Part shown: piece by piece, positions 17,649 to 26,145 of the stretch | How the letters are laid out: every line of letters begins with the position of its first letter | Numbering within the stretch: the first letter of the stretch is position 1 | Origin: JACCTH01 sp050741915 | GTDB taxonomy: Bacteria > Actinomycetota > Acidimicrobiia > Spongiisociales > ZC4RG35 | Reading direction: 5' to 3' | Assembly (NCBI GenBank): GCA_050741915.1 | Contig: JBOGEX010000089.1 | Span: 62,001 to 126,000 of the forward strand | DNA length: 64,000 nt | Made by a program: the position numbers and the translations under genes | Notes under the pieces: generated by a model | Database searches by the model: none | Told to the model about the DNA's origin: nothing | The model's input: the letters and a program-made list of their open reading frames with translations, nothing else

Positions 17649-19637
17649 ATGTCGACCACCGAGCGAGCCTACGATGCGACCGTGAGCGTCGCTGTCGATG
17701 ATCCTATCGCGTCGGGTCGAGAGGCTCTTGAGCGCCACGCCTGGGGGGAGGCGTTTGAAATCCTTTCCGAGGCCGATAGGACCAGATCCTTGTCCGGTGA
17801 AGGCCTCCACATGCTCGCCAACGCAGCCTGGTGGTCAGGACGGCCCGACGACGTCCTCAGCGCGGGCGAACGGGCATACCACACCTTCCTCGATGAAGGA
17901 GACCGCGCCGCTGCCATAGGGGTCGCTCTCGATCTGGTCCGTTCCTACGGCGCGCGGGGTGCGACTCACATTGCCGCTGGATGGCTTGCCAACGCCGAAC
18001 GCCTCGCAGCCGACGAGCCTGAGTCCTCAGCCCACGCCGATCTCGCGTGGATGCATGGCTTCGTAACCCTCCTCACCCAAGGCGACATCGAAACCGCCAT
18101 CTCATACTTCGATCGCGCGTTGGAGATTGCTCAACGCACCGGGAACCGGGCAACCGAGGTGATGAGCCTCCATGACAAGGGCCGCATCCTGTGCGGCCTG
18201 GGGCGCATGGCCGAGGGTCTCGCTCTTATCGACCAAGCGACCGCTGGGGTCGTAGCCGGCAACCTCGAGCCCTTCGCTACGGGATATGTCTACTGCGGAA
18301 CGATCGCCGTCAGCGCACAACGTGGCGACTATCGACGAGCCTCGGAATGGAATGATGCCACGACCCGCTGGTGCGAAAAGTTCTCGATCGGCGGATTCCC
18401 CGGAGTCTGTCGCGTTCACCGGGCCGAGATCACCCGGCTGCACGGCGGGTGGTCGCAGGCCGAGGAGCAAGCACGACTCGCCTGTGACGAACTGCCCAAG
18501 TTCAACTTCATGTTCGGCATGTTCTACGCCTATTACGAGATCGGAGAGGTACGGCGATTGATGGGCGACTTCAAGGGCGCCGAAGAGGCCTATGGACGCG
18601 CCCATGAGTTCGGACAGGATCCCCAGCCGGGATTGTCTCTGATGTACCTCGCCCAGGGAAAGCTCGAGGCCGCGGCCGCGGGGGTGCATCGCGCTTTGGC
18701 CGACACAACCGACAGACTTTCCAGGGCCAAGCTGCTGGCCGCCCAGGTCAAGATTGCCGTCGCGAGCCGGGACCTCGACACCGCTGGCAAAGCATCAACC
18801 GAACTCGATGAAATCGCCGCCGAGGTGGATACAACGGCGTTGGCAGCGCACGCCTCCGAGGCCCGCGGAACCGTTGCTCTGGCGACGTCGGATCTCGAGC
18901 AGTCGGTCAAGCACCTGAGGGCAGCCTTGAAGGGCTGGCAAGAGATCGAGCTTCCATACGAAGTTGCGCACGTTCGAGCATTACTCGCCCAGGCGTATCA
19001 CGCCTTCGGGGATCGCGAAGGCGCTTTGCTGGAGTTGCGAAGCGGCCGAGAAGGATTCGAACGACTGGGAGCCGCCTGGGACTTGGAAACAACGGCGGGA
19101 CTTCTCGGGGAACTCACTGGTACGGCTTATGAGCGAGTCAAGCGCGCCTTCGTCTTCACGGACATCGTGAAGTCGACCGACCTGGTGAGGGCCATCGGCG
19201 ACGAGGCCTGGGAAGATCTTCTCCGTTGGCACGATTCGACCTTGCGCTCTCTGTTCGCCTCTCATGCTGGAGAGGTTGCTCACCACACCGGCGATGGTTT
19301 CTTCGCCACGTTTGCCACCGCCGACCGGGCCATTGCCTGCGCGATCGCCGTCCAACAAGCCCTTGCGGAGCATCGCCGGCAGACGGGGTTCTCCCCTTCA
19401 GTTCGGATCGGGGTTCACTGTGCCGAAGGTACTCGCCGAGGTCAGGATTACAGCGGGAGCGAGGTTCACACCGCCGCCCGCATTGCCGCCGAGGCGGAAG
19501 GGTGGGAGATCCTGGTGAGTGAAGAGACCTTCAATGAAACGTCGGGGACTTTCAAGCTCGCCAACGTCCGCCCAGTCGATCTCAGAGGCATCGACCAGCC
19601 GGTCAGCGTCGGCAGGATTGAATGGCGCCCGGCCTGA
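17649..19637 (+). CDS. TPR protein with C-terminal class III adenylate/guanylate cyclase domain
   Basis: About 662 residues. The first 480 are helical tetratricopeptide-like repeats. Near residue 500 a class III cyclase domain begins: FTDIVKST supplies the first metal Asp, HHTGDGFFATF the second, and VHTAARIAAEAEG the transition-state Arg helix, where the usual Asn is His. GVHCAEGTRRG precedes it. The domain should make cAMP or cGMP from a nucleotide triphosphate; the substrate-choosing positions do not allow a firm pick. ATG 17628 is an alternative start. The gene is head-to-head with a cyclic-nucleotide-binding transporter. Confidence 0.88.
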   Translation: MSTTERAYDATVSVAVDDPIASGREALERHAWGEAFEILSEADRTRSLSGEGLHMLANAAWWSGRPDDVLSAGERAYHTFLDEGDRAAAIGVALDLVRSYGARGATHIAAGWLANAERLAADEPESSAHADLAWMHGFVTLLTQGDIETAISYFDRALEIAQRTGNRATEVMSLHDKGRILCGLGRMAEGLALIDQATAGVVAGNLEPFATGYVYCGTIAVSAQRGDYRRASEWNDATTRWCEKFSIGGFPGVCRVHRAEITRLHGGWSQAEEQARLACDELPKFNFMFGMFYAYYEIGEVRRLMGDFKGAEEAYGRAHEFGQDPQPGLSLMYLAQGKLEAAAAGVHRALADTTDRLSRAKLLAAQVKIAVASRDLDTAGKASTELDEIAAEVDTTALAAHASEARGTVALATSDLEQSVKHLRAALKGWQEIELPYEVAHVRALLAQAYHAFGDREGALLELRSGREGFERLGAAWDLETTAGLLGELTGTAYERVKRAFVFTDIVKSTDLVRAIGDEAWEDLLRWHDSTLRSLFASHAGEVAHHTGDGFFATFATADRAIACAIAVQQALAEHRRQTGFSPSVRIGVHCAEGTRRGQDYSGSEVHTAARIAAEAEGWEILVSEETFNETSGTFKLANVRPVDLRGIDQPVSVGRIEWRPA

Positions 19638-19749
19638 TCTAAGGACGTCTGCCTCCAGTGCTGGATCAATTCAGCAAATGGGGCAATGTTTCTAGGGGCA
19701 GTCAGGCTCGGTGCATCTAACGTCTCGCCCAGTCGTTGAAGGAGGGAGC

Positions 19750-20172
19750 ATGGAACTCGAGGTCTCCACGGTGATCGATCGCCCTACATCCACTGTATGG
19801 GACTTCTGTGCCGTTCATCACATCGAGAACCATCCCCGGTGGGACCCGAGTGTGGAACTGGAAGCCACGTCGGACGATCCCATTGGCGTCGGCACCATCA
19901 TCAAACGCCGCACCAACCGTTTCGGGAACACCACCGAGGGAACGATGGAGATAATCGAGGTCCAACCGGAGAGGGTGATGCGATCCAAGACCCAAGATGG
20001 ACCGATGACGATTTACGGCAAGCTCCTTCTCTAAGCTCTAGGGGACAACCAGACCAGGCTCGTTATGGGCGGTGAGTTCCCCGACATGGATGATTCCATG
20101 AAGGAGAAAATCCGGCCGCTGATGGAGCGAAGCGCCGCCAACATCAAATCGCTGATCGAGTCTGAAACCTGA
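19750..20172 (+). pseudogene. SRPBCC (polyketide cyclase/START-like) gene with in-frame TAA
   Basis: From ATG 19750, preceded by GGAGGGAG, the frame encodes an SRPBCC fold: LEVSTVIDRPTSTVWDF, NHPRWDPSV, GTIIKRRT and a late strand MTIYGKLLL. A TAA at 20032-20034 stops it at 94 residues, but the same frame then continues with 45 codons of well-formed C-terminal helix (GDNQTRLVMGGEFPDM, RPLMERSAANIKSLIE) to TGA at 20172. A full SRPBCC domain needs that helix. GAA to TAA by one change would explain the stop. Alternatives are a sequencing error or readthrough. Confidence 0.8.
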
Positions 20173-20195
20173 GGGCTAAAAGAGGCTTACGCGCG

Positions 20196-21443
20196 TCAGC
20201 GTGGCGGTCGATCGGGAAGCAGAGGAAACTCCCAACCGTCGTCCGATTTGAGCAGCACCGCTCTAGTGACAACCTTGTTGCCATACTGCGTGCGCAGTTT
20301 GTCGATGGCCAGATCCAGTGCAGTTCTGTTGGGCCGGTCAAACGGCAATGCCAACTGGATGGCGGAGTCGTCATCGAGGTTGGCTATCGCCACTCCGACG
20401 AGCGTGATGCCTCGTTCTTCGATGAGCGGCATCGCCTCCGCCAACAAGCCTTTCGCAGTCTGAAGGATCGTTTCGGTGTTGGAGGTGGCGGTAGTCAGAG
20501 TTTGCGACCGGCTGGCTCTCGAAAAGTCGTCAAACCGGAGACGCAGCACCACCGTTCTTCCCACCCGTTCCCCGGCGCGCAACCGACGGGTAATTCGATC
20601 CACCAGACCCACGACGATCGCTTCCAAATCCCGGGGTGTTTTGGGAGTTCGGCCAAAGGCCCGCTGAGAACCAACGCTTCGCCGCCGGCGGCCAACGTGC
20701 ACCGGCCTTGGGTCGCGGTTGTGGGCGAGCGCGTGCAGGTGGTGGCCGACGGCGGGACCTAGGAGCGTGGCCAGCCACTTCGCGGGCAGTGCCGCAACTT
20801 CTCCCACCGAGACGACACCGGCATTGTGGAGCTTGGCAGCCGTTACCGGGCCGACTCCCCATAGCCGCTCGACGGACAAAGGATGCAAAAAGGCCAATTC
20901 TTCGTTGGGGGGAACGACGAGGAGGCCATCCGGCTTGGCGACCGCGCTCGCCACCTTGGCAAGGAACTTCGTCCTGGCAACGCCAACTGTGATCGGGAGA
21001 CCAACCACTTCTCGTACTTGCTGGCGAAGTCGCTCGGCGATCTCTCTGGGAGTGCCGGATATGCGCCGAAGCCCCCCGACATCGAGAAACGCCTCGTCGA
21101 TCGAAAGTCCTTCGACCATCGGTGTGGTGTTCTCGAATACTTCGAACACCGCCTTGCTTGCCTCGACGTACGCCGCAAAACGAGGTTCGACCACGATCGC
21201 ATGAGGGCACACCAGTCTTGCCTGACGACCTCCCATCGGGGTGTACACGCCATAGGCCTTCGCTTCGTAACTAGCGGCAAGAACGACGCCAGAGCCAACG
21301 ATGACTGGCCGGCCCCGCAAAGCTGGGTCATCTCTTTGCTCCACCGAGGCAAAGAACGAGTCCAGGTCGGCATGGAGGATGTGCGCCTCGGCCCTGTCGA
21401 ACATCTGTTCCATCATACGTGCGTCCGCCCGGGGGGTGTACAA
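20196..21443 (-). CDS. dinB: DNA polymerase IV (Y-family)
   Basis: A 415-residue Y-family polymerase. Catalytic motifs are HADLDSFFASVEQ near residue 24, AYGVYTPMGG, and SIDEAFLDVGG near 115 with the paired acidic residues. The helix-hairpin-helix thumb (LWGVGPVTAAKLHNAGV) and little-finger domain follow. Near the end QLALPF resembles a beta-clamp binding peptide (QLxLPF). Start could be ATG 21443, 21416, 21413 or 21404; the conserved part begins at ILHADLD, so the shorter ones are possible. Confidence 0.94.
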   Translation of the reverse strand: MYTPRADARMMEQMFDRAEAHILHADLDSFFASVEQRDDPALRGRPVIVGSGVVLAASYEAKAYGVYTPMGGRQARLVCPHAIVVEPRFAAYVEASKAVFEVFENTTPMVEGLSIDEAFLDVGGLRRISGTPREIAERLRQQVREVVGLPITVGVARTKFLAKVASAVAKPDGLLVVPPNEELAFLHPLSVERLWGVGPVTAAKLHNAGVVSVGEVAALPAKWLATLLGPAVGHHLHALAHNRDPRPVHVGRRRRSVGSQRAFGRTPKTPRDLEAIVVGLVDRITRRLRAGERVGRTVVLRLRFDDFSRASRSQTLTTATSNTETILQTAKGLLAEAMPLIEERGITLVGVAIANLDDDSAIQLALPFDRPNRTALDLAIDKLRTQYGNKVVTRAVLLKSDDGWEFPLLPDRPPR

Positions 21444-21487
21444 AGGGCTGTGATTGGCTCCCAGTTCCGCCCCCTCGCGATGATTTG

Positions 21488-21883
21488 ATGCCGATCGCTC
21501 TGAAACCGATTGGCGTCGTCCGCACCGACGCCCAGGACATCCCTCGCCACTGGAGCGTCTCAGACCTCGAAGGAACCCTGGTCATCAACGACGAGTTCGC
21601 TGCCGGTCTCAGCGACATCGAAGCGGGCCAGCGGCTGGTTGTGATCTTCGCCTTCGATCGCAGTCCACGGTTCTCCGTGGAGTTCCTTCGTCAGGAATCA
21701 GGTGAGGACGGCGTCGAACGCGGCGTTTTCAGCTTGTGCTCCCCGATCCGACCAAACCCGATCGGCATGTCCATCCTTCTCGTCCTGGCTGTGGAAGGTT
21801 GCCGAATTCACGTACGAGGTATCGACATGTTCGAAGGCACTCCCATCCTCGATCTCAAGCCGCATGTCGAAATCCCCTACTGA
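21488..21883 (+). CDS. trmO: tRNA (N6-threonylcarbamoyladenosine37-N6)-methyltransferase TrmO-like
   Basis: A 131-residue protein of the TrmO/YaeB/VirR SAM-dependent beta-barrel family. It begins LKPIGVVRTDAQD and keeps the core GVFSLCSPIRPNPIGMSILLVLAVEG and GIDMFEGTPILDLKPHV that form the SAM-binding barrel. TrmO methylates t6A37 of threonine tRNAs. It is on the short side (E. coli TrmO has an extra C-terminal domain), as is usual in archaeal and many bacterial relatives, so the exact substrate is less certain. Confidence 0.85.
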   Translation: MPIALKPIGVVRTDAQDIPRHWSVSDLEGTLVINDEFAAGLSDIEAGQRLVVIFAFDRSPRFSVEFLRQESGEDGVERGVFSLCSPIRPNPIGMSILLVLAVEGCRIHVRGIDMFEGTPILDLKPHVEIPY

Positions 21884-21953
21884 GGGGGGCGGAGGGATTC
21901 AACTTTCGCGGACGAAATTCCGATTCTTCATCAATGATGAATTCGATGCTCGG

Positions 21954-21977
21954 GTTGATCCTCCTTGGAGGATCAAC
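21954..21977. terminator. 11 bp perfect inverted repeat downstream of trmO
   Basis: GTTGATCCTCC and GGAGGATCAAC are exact inverted repeats around TT. A second odd palindrome TTCATCAATGATGAA lies at about 21928-21942. They occupy the 249-base gap between trmO and the convergent GYD gene and probably end transcription from trmO. A 54-codon frame at 21934-22098 covers them but looks like a chance reading. Confidence 0.5.
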
Positions 21978-22132
21978 GACTGGGGCCGACGAAATGAACG
22001 CCCGTCCCGGACCGGACGGTGGCTATGGCGCGCTTGATGAGATCCTGGCCCGATTTGCCCGCGAACCGAGCATCGAGTCCGAATCAGACCAGACCTGACA
22101 CTTGATTGCACCCACCTCGGGTGCGTTGGTGG

Positions 22133-22432
22133 TTAGCCGGCCGCTTTGATGACCTTGGCGATGTCGTCTTTCCCGAAGGCGCGCATCGTCATACCGCGCA
22201 CGTTCCCTAGCGAGCTCTGTTTGACGGCGATAGCCGCCGCGGTTTCGTCGTCGGGAGCCTCGACGATGGCCACGAGGTCGTACTGACCCAGAGTCCAGTA
22301 GACGTTGTGAACCATGCCCCCCATGCTCTCAACCAGCTCCATAAATGCTTGCGCTCGTTTGGGCGAATCCTGATAGGAACGAATTCCCTGATCCGTGAAG
22401 TTGCCCAGGGTGATGAACATCGGCATATGCAC
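22133..22432 (-). CDS. GYD domain protein
   Basis: A protein of 97-99 residues with the GYD-family pattern: MFITLGNFTDQGIRSYQDSPKR at the start, GQYDLVAIVEAPDDETAAAIA in the middle and VRGMTMRAFGKDDIAKVI at the end. GYD proteins are small alpha-beta dimers of unknown function, often found as single genes in actinobacteria. Several Met codons at the N-terminus (22432, 22426, 22420) leave the start open. Confidence 0.85.
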   Translation of the reverse strand: MHMPMFITLGNFTDQGIRSYQDSPKRAQAFMELVESMGGMVHNVYWTLGQYDLVAIVEAPDDETAAAIAVKQSSLGNVRGMTMRAFGKDDIAKVIKAAG

Positions 22433-22498
22433 TCCTCTCCGTCTATGCCGGTCCTGAATCTATCCCTCGGACGGTGCCGATGCTCCCAAAAGGGCTAA

Positions 22499-23476
22499 CT
22501 AAGGAAAGCGGTTGAACCAGAAAGCCGAGAGGACGGCGCCGGCCAGAATCAACACCCCGGCACCTCCGGCGAATAGATAGCCCAGATCGCGCACCTCGGT
22601 GACGAAGCCAACCCGGGAGCCGATCTCGCGATAGACATTCTCGAGCTCTTCGGCGGTTGGTGCTTCGAAGTACTGACCACCGGTACGCTCGGCGATGAGC
22701 TTCAACGTCTCACGATCTGGAGGGACGTGCACTGTTTGCACGTTGCCCATAACGTCGACGTTGCGAACCGTTCCTTCGGGTGTGCCGAGGGCCACGGCGA
22801 AGACGGGAATGCCGAACTCGGCAGCGATCGCTGCCGCCTCTAGCGGTTCATAGCGACCGTCCGTGTTGGCCCCGTCGGAAAGCAGGAGGATCGACAGCGG
22901 CGGTGGCCCATCTGTCAGTGCCTCTTCGTCAGATGGGGTGCCGCTCAGCCCTGTCTCGACCGAGAAGGCGATGGCATCACCCAGGGCGGTGCGGCCCTCG
23001 GCCCGCAAAGACCCGATCGCCTCCTCCAGCAACACATGGTCGGAGGTTGCCGGAGTCAGCACCCTGGCCTCGGTGGAGAACTGCACCAGGGCCACCTGGA
23101 TCTCTTCTGGCAACTGATCTATCAACAGCAGTGCCGACTTCTGAGCGGCGACCAATCGGGACGGGTAGACGTCGAAGGCTCCCATCGACCCGGAGGTGTC
23201 GGTGGCAAGAACCACCGTCGCCTGATTGCGGGCAGTGGTAATGGTTGCCTCGGGACGAGCGAGAGCGATGATGGTCGCTGCCAGGGCAACGAGGGTGAGG
23301 ACAGGCGGTATGTGTCGCCGCCAGCCCGGCGATTGCTCGACGAGGTTGGCCAGGAGGTCGAGGTTGGTGAACCGAACGGCGTAACGGTGGCGGCGACGCT
23401 GGAGAAACAAGTAGCTCAGAAGCAGAAGCGGTATCAGTGCCAAACCGAAGAGCGCGGCCGGCCACTGGAAACTCAC
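22499..23476 (-). CDS. VWA-domain membrane protein (BatA-like)
   Basis: A 325-residue protein with two N-terminal membrane helices (about residues 5-22 and 52-70), an external von Willebrand A domain with the MIDAS sequence DTSGSMG near residue 94 and its partner Thr/Asp (LLSDGANTDG), and a C-terminal membrane helix. It is the last gene of moxR-DUF58-VWA. GTG 23476 overlaps the DUF58 stop as GTGA. In related loci these three proteins form a MoxR-chaperoned envelope system. No BatB or TPR partner gene follows. Confidence 0.9.
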   Translation of the reverse strand: MSFQWPAALFGLALIPLLLLSYLFLQRRRHRYAVRFTNLDLLANLVEQSPGWRRHIPPVLTLVALAATIIALARPEATITTARNQATVVLATDTSGSMGAFDVYPSRLVAAQKSALLLIDQLPEEIQVALVQFSTEARVLTPATSDHVLLEEAIGSLRAEGRTALGDAIAFSVETGLSGTPSDEEALTDGPPPLSILLLSDGANTDGRYEPLEAAAIAAEFGIPVFAVALGTPEGTVRNVDVMGNVQTVHVPPDRETLKLIAERTGGQYFEAPTAEELENVYREIGSRVGFVTEVRDLGYLFAGGAGVLILAGAVLSAFWFNRFP

Positions 23477-24402
23477 CAGCCGCTCCGTTCCCGGCGCAAA
23501 AACCCGACCAGGGCCCGCAACCAATCGCCCGAGGTCGACAGCACCAGGAGACGAACCCCGATCGAACGCATGGCGCTGGCTACGGCCTGGCGTTCCTCCT
23601 TGGCTTCGTCCATAAATCTACGTCGAAGGGCACCAGAAGCAGTGTCCACCCGTAACTGGCGACCAGTCTCGGGATCGACCAACACCACCTCGCCCACGTT
23701 GGGAATTTGCCTTTCTCGGGGATCGGAAATCTCGATCGCCAGCACTTGGTGCTTGTACGCCAAGGCAGACAGGGGCTGGTGCCAATCACACGGTCCGCGG
23801 AAGTCTCCAACAACGACCACCAGTCCTCTTTGTCGGGCGATCGGTGCCAGCCGGGCAAGCGCCGAGCCGAGCGAAGTCGGCCCTGCCGGCTCCGTTCTGA
23901 GCTCGGCTTGTGTTGCTGCCAGCACGCTTCGCAAGCCGGACCGGCCCGAGCGGGCGGGCATGGTCAGCGGGTCGGCGGATCCATAGGTGAGGACAGCCAG
24001 ACGACCACCACGCCGGGAAGCGAGATGACCCATCGCCAGCGCAACTCCCTCGGCAACGTCCCACTTCCTGCGCTCTCCAGTCCCGAACCCCATGGAGGGC
24101 GAGGTGTCGAGTACGAGGAAGGTCGTCAGGCTCTTCTCGGCTACGTCAACCCTGACATGGGTTTGATTAGTGCGGGCGGTGACCTTCCACTCGATCCGGC
24201 GGACATCGTCACCGGGTTGGTAAAGACGCACCGTCGTCAACTCGGTACCGATGCCTTGCGAATTCGACCTCTGCTCGCCGGGGAGAAGACCCTCGATCTT
24301 GCGGGCCACCTTGATCTCGAGGGCCCGCAGCACTGCCTCCGGAACCGGACCGGGACCTGGTCGGTCACGGGTCCGGTGGCGTCCGAAGGCGAGGAGAGTC
24401 AC
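23473..24402 (-). CDS. DUF58 domain protein of a MoxR operon
   Basis: A 309-residue cytoplasmic protein. The DUF58 signature is the stretch QPGDDVRRIEWKVTARTNQTHVR near residue 77; before it, IEGLLPGEQRSNSQGIG is also typical, and LDTSPSMGFG resembles a VWA MIDAS motif. DUF58 proteins link MoxR ATPases to VWA membrane proteins. The start overlaps the moxR stop by 4 bases. Confidence 0.9.
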   Translation of the reverse strand: MTLLAFGRHRTRDRPGPGPVPEAVLRALEIKVARKIEGLLPGEQRSNSQGIGTELTTVRLYQPGDDVRRIEWKVTARTNQTHVRVDVAEKSLTTFLVLDTSPSMGFGTGERRKWDVAEGVALAMGHLASRRGGRLAVLTYGSADPLTMPARSGRSGLRSVLAATQAELRTEPAGPTSLGSALARLAPIARQRGLVVVVGDFRGPCDWHQPLSALAYKHQVLAIEISDPRERQIPNVGEVVLVDPETGRQLRVDTASGALRRRFMDEAKEERQAVASAMRSIGVRLLVLSTSGDWLRALVGFLRRERSGW

Positions 24403-25397
24403 GCGGTGTCTCGGGCCAGCTCGATATCGGGGGCCGGCACCGCCGCCACGACAGCGTCGATTATCGAGTCGGGGGTTATCTCTTCGGCCATCGCCTGATA
24501 CGTGAGAACCAGGCGATGGCGAAGGACGTCTTTGGCGAGCTCCCTTATGTCTTGAGGTAGTTCGTAGCTCCGCCCTCGCAGGACGGCGAGAGCCCGTCCA
24601 GCGTGAACGAGATTGATCGGACCGCGGGGGCTGGCTCCGAAGGCGACATAGGGAGCGAGGTGTTCAAGGCCGGCTTGGGCGAGATGTCTCGTGGCCGTAG
24701 CGAGGTCGACCGTGTACCGGGCGATCGCCGGATCGACGTATACCTCGGTCGTGAGTTGTTGGAGCTCGGAGAGTTCCGATGGAGTGAGGATCTGCCGAAC
24801 CGCCGCCTCCGGCTTCATAGAGCGTTCGACAACCGTTACTTCCTCACCAACCTGGGGATAGCCGACGACCACCTTGAGCATGAAGCGATCGACCTGGGCT
24901 TCGGGCAGCGGATAGGTCCCGTCGGATTCGATCGGGTTCTGAGTCGCCATCACGAGGAACGGCGCCGGCACCCGGTACGTCTCCTCACCGATCGTCACCT
25001 GCCGCTCCTGCATCACCTCGAGCAGCGCCGACTGCACCTTGGCCGGTGCCCGGTTGATCTCGTCGGCGAGAAGGAAGTTGCAGAAGACCGGACCCAGCTC
25101 GGTGTCGAATCGCTCTGCCCCCGGTTTGTAGATCCTCGTGCCAACCAGATCGGAGGGGACGAGATCGGGGGTGAACTGAATGCGTCGAAAGGTGCCGCCG
25201 AGGACCCGGGCTACGGTCTTGATCGTCAGGGTCTTGGCCAAGCCGGGCACACCTTCGATCAGAAGATGGCCGCCGGCGAGAAGGGAAACGAGGACCCGCT
25301 CGAGCATCGCATCCTGGCCGGCGATGACCCGCTTGATCTCGTAGAGGGCGAGTTCCATCCGGCTGTGGACCTCTCGGAACTTTGGGCTCGTCTCCAC
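24399..25397 (-). CDS. MoxR-family AAA+ ATPase
   Basis: A 332-residue AAA+ protein. It has Walker A GVPGLAKT near residue 54, Walker B LLADEINRAPAKVQSALLEVMQE near 113, sensor 1 in MATQNPIE and sensor 2 in ASPRGPINL. MoxR ATPases act as chaperones for VWA-protein complexes. It heads the three-gene operon. The start could be ATG 25397 or a later Met at codon 14. Confidence 0.94.
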   Translation of the reverse strand: METSPKFREVHSRMELALYEIKRVIAGQDAMLERVLVSLLAGGHLLIEGVPGLAKTLTIKTVARVLGGTFRRIQFTPDLVPSDLVGTRIYKPGAERFDTELGPVFCNFLLADEINRAPAKVQSALLEVMQERQVTIGEETYRVPAPFLVMATQNPIESDGTYPLPEAQVDRFMLKVVVGYPQVGEEVTVVERSMKPEAAVRQILTPSELSELQQLTTEVYVDPAIARYTVDLATATRHLAQAGLEHLAPYVAFGASPRGPINLVHAGRALAVLRGRSYELPQDIRELAKDVLRHRLVLTYQAMAEEITPDSIIDAVVAAVPAPDIELARDTA

Positions 25398-25552
25398 TCC
25401 AATGACATTGTGGTGCCCAGGTCCTGTTATGGAAGTCGAAAGTCGGCGGACTCGCGCAAAGGTGCCAAAGCACTAGCCCTCGACACTGGCGTCGCCGGAG
25501 GAGTTCTGAACACCTATCTTGGAAGACGAAGAGGCTCAACGACGAGGAACAG

Positions 25553-26098
25553 TGGGTCAAACCATCAACCGCTATGCAAAGAGCGCTCGCCTGAGTTCTT
25601 TGTTGCTGGTATTGCTATTGCTGGCGAGCGGATGTGCTGGATTAGACAGCGAGACCACTGGAGATACCTCAGCCACCACATCGACCACTAACTCCGTCCG
25701 TCCTTTCGACCTCGAGCGCTTCAGCCGGAAGTACGCAAAGCACCTTCGCGTCGGGCAATCCCAATCTGGACGGTCATGAGCGTATTCAGATCCTTGAACG
25801 TGCCTACGAAGCGATGGCAGTCGAAACGTGCTGCGGTGAAGATCCGGGGGTCGGATCCGTCGGAGTCATGGGATTCAGGTTTGGCGAAGAGGCCATTTTC
25901 GTGGAGTCAGGACCGTTCGAGTTTGTAATCGCCACCAGGTCAGAGCCAAGTCCGGTTAGCGACACGATGTTCGCCAACTCCTCCAAGACGAGAGTGGCTT
26001 TCTTCTGCGCCCACAGTTGGCATCTACTCAAACTCATGGGTGAAAAAGAGATCCCTGCTCAGGCCGTTGCAGACTTACGAAACGCGCTGGGTTGCTGA
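25553..26098 (+). pseudogene. Secreted lipoprotein split by a frameshift
   Basis: GTG 25553 starts a lipoprotein signal peptide (LSSLLLVLLLLASGC, lipobox ASGC) and a Thr/Ser linker, but the frame closes at 25779. In the +1 frame the text from about 25700 continues as a Ser-rich linker (STSSASAGSTQSTFASGN) and then a folded-looking domain (NPNLDGHERIQILERAYEAM, GVMGFRFGEEAIFVE, VAFFCAHSWHLLKLMG) to the stop at 26098. A one-base shift near 25690-25710 would join them. The family is not recognised. A second separate gene from ATG 25814 is the alternative. Confidence 0.6.
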
Positions 26099-26145
26099 GG
26101 CACGGTTTTCAATTTCTCTTCAGGTTTTTTTCTGGATTTCTTTCC

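Noticed and set aside
21934..22098. 54-codon frame after trmO
   Set aside because: Overlaps two palindromes, has no recognisable domain and no good ribosome binding site.
24603..25691. 362-codon plus-strand frame opposite moxR
   Set aside because: Complement of moxR, which has complete AAA+ motifs.
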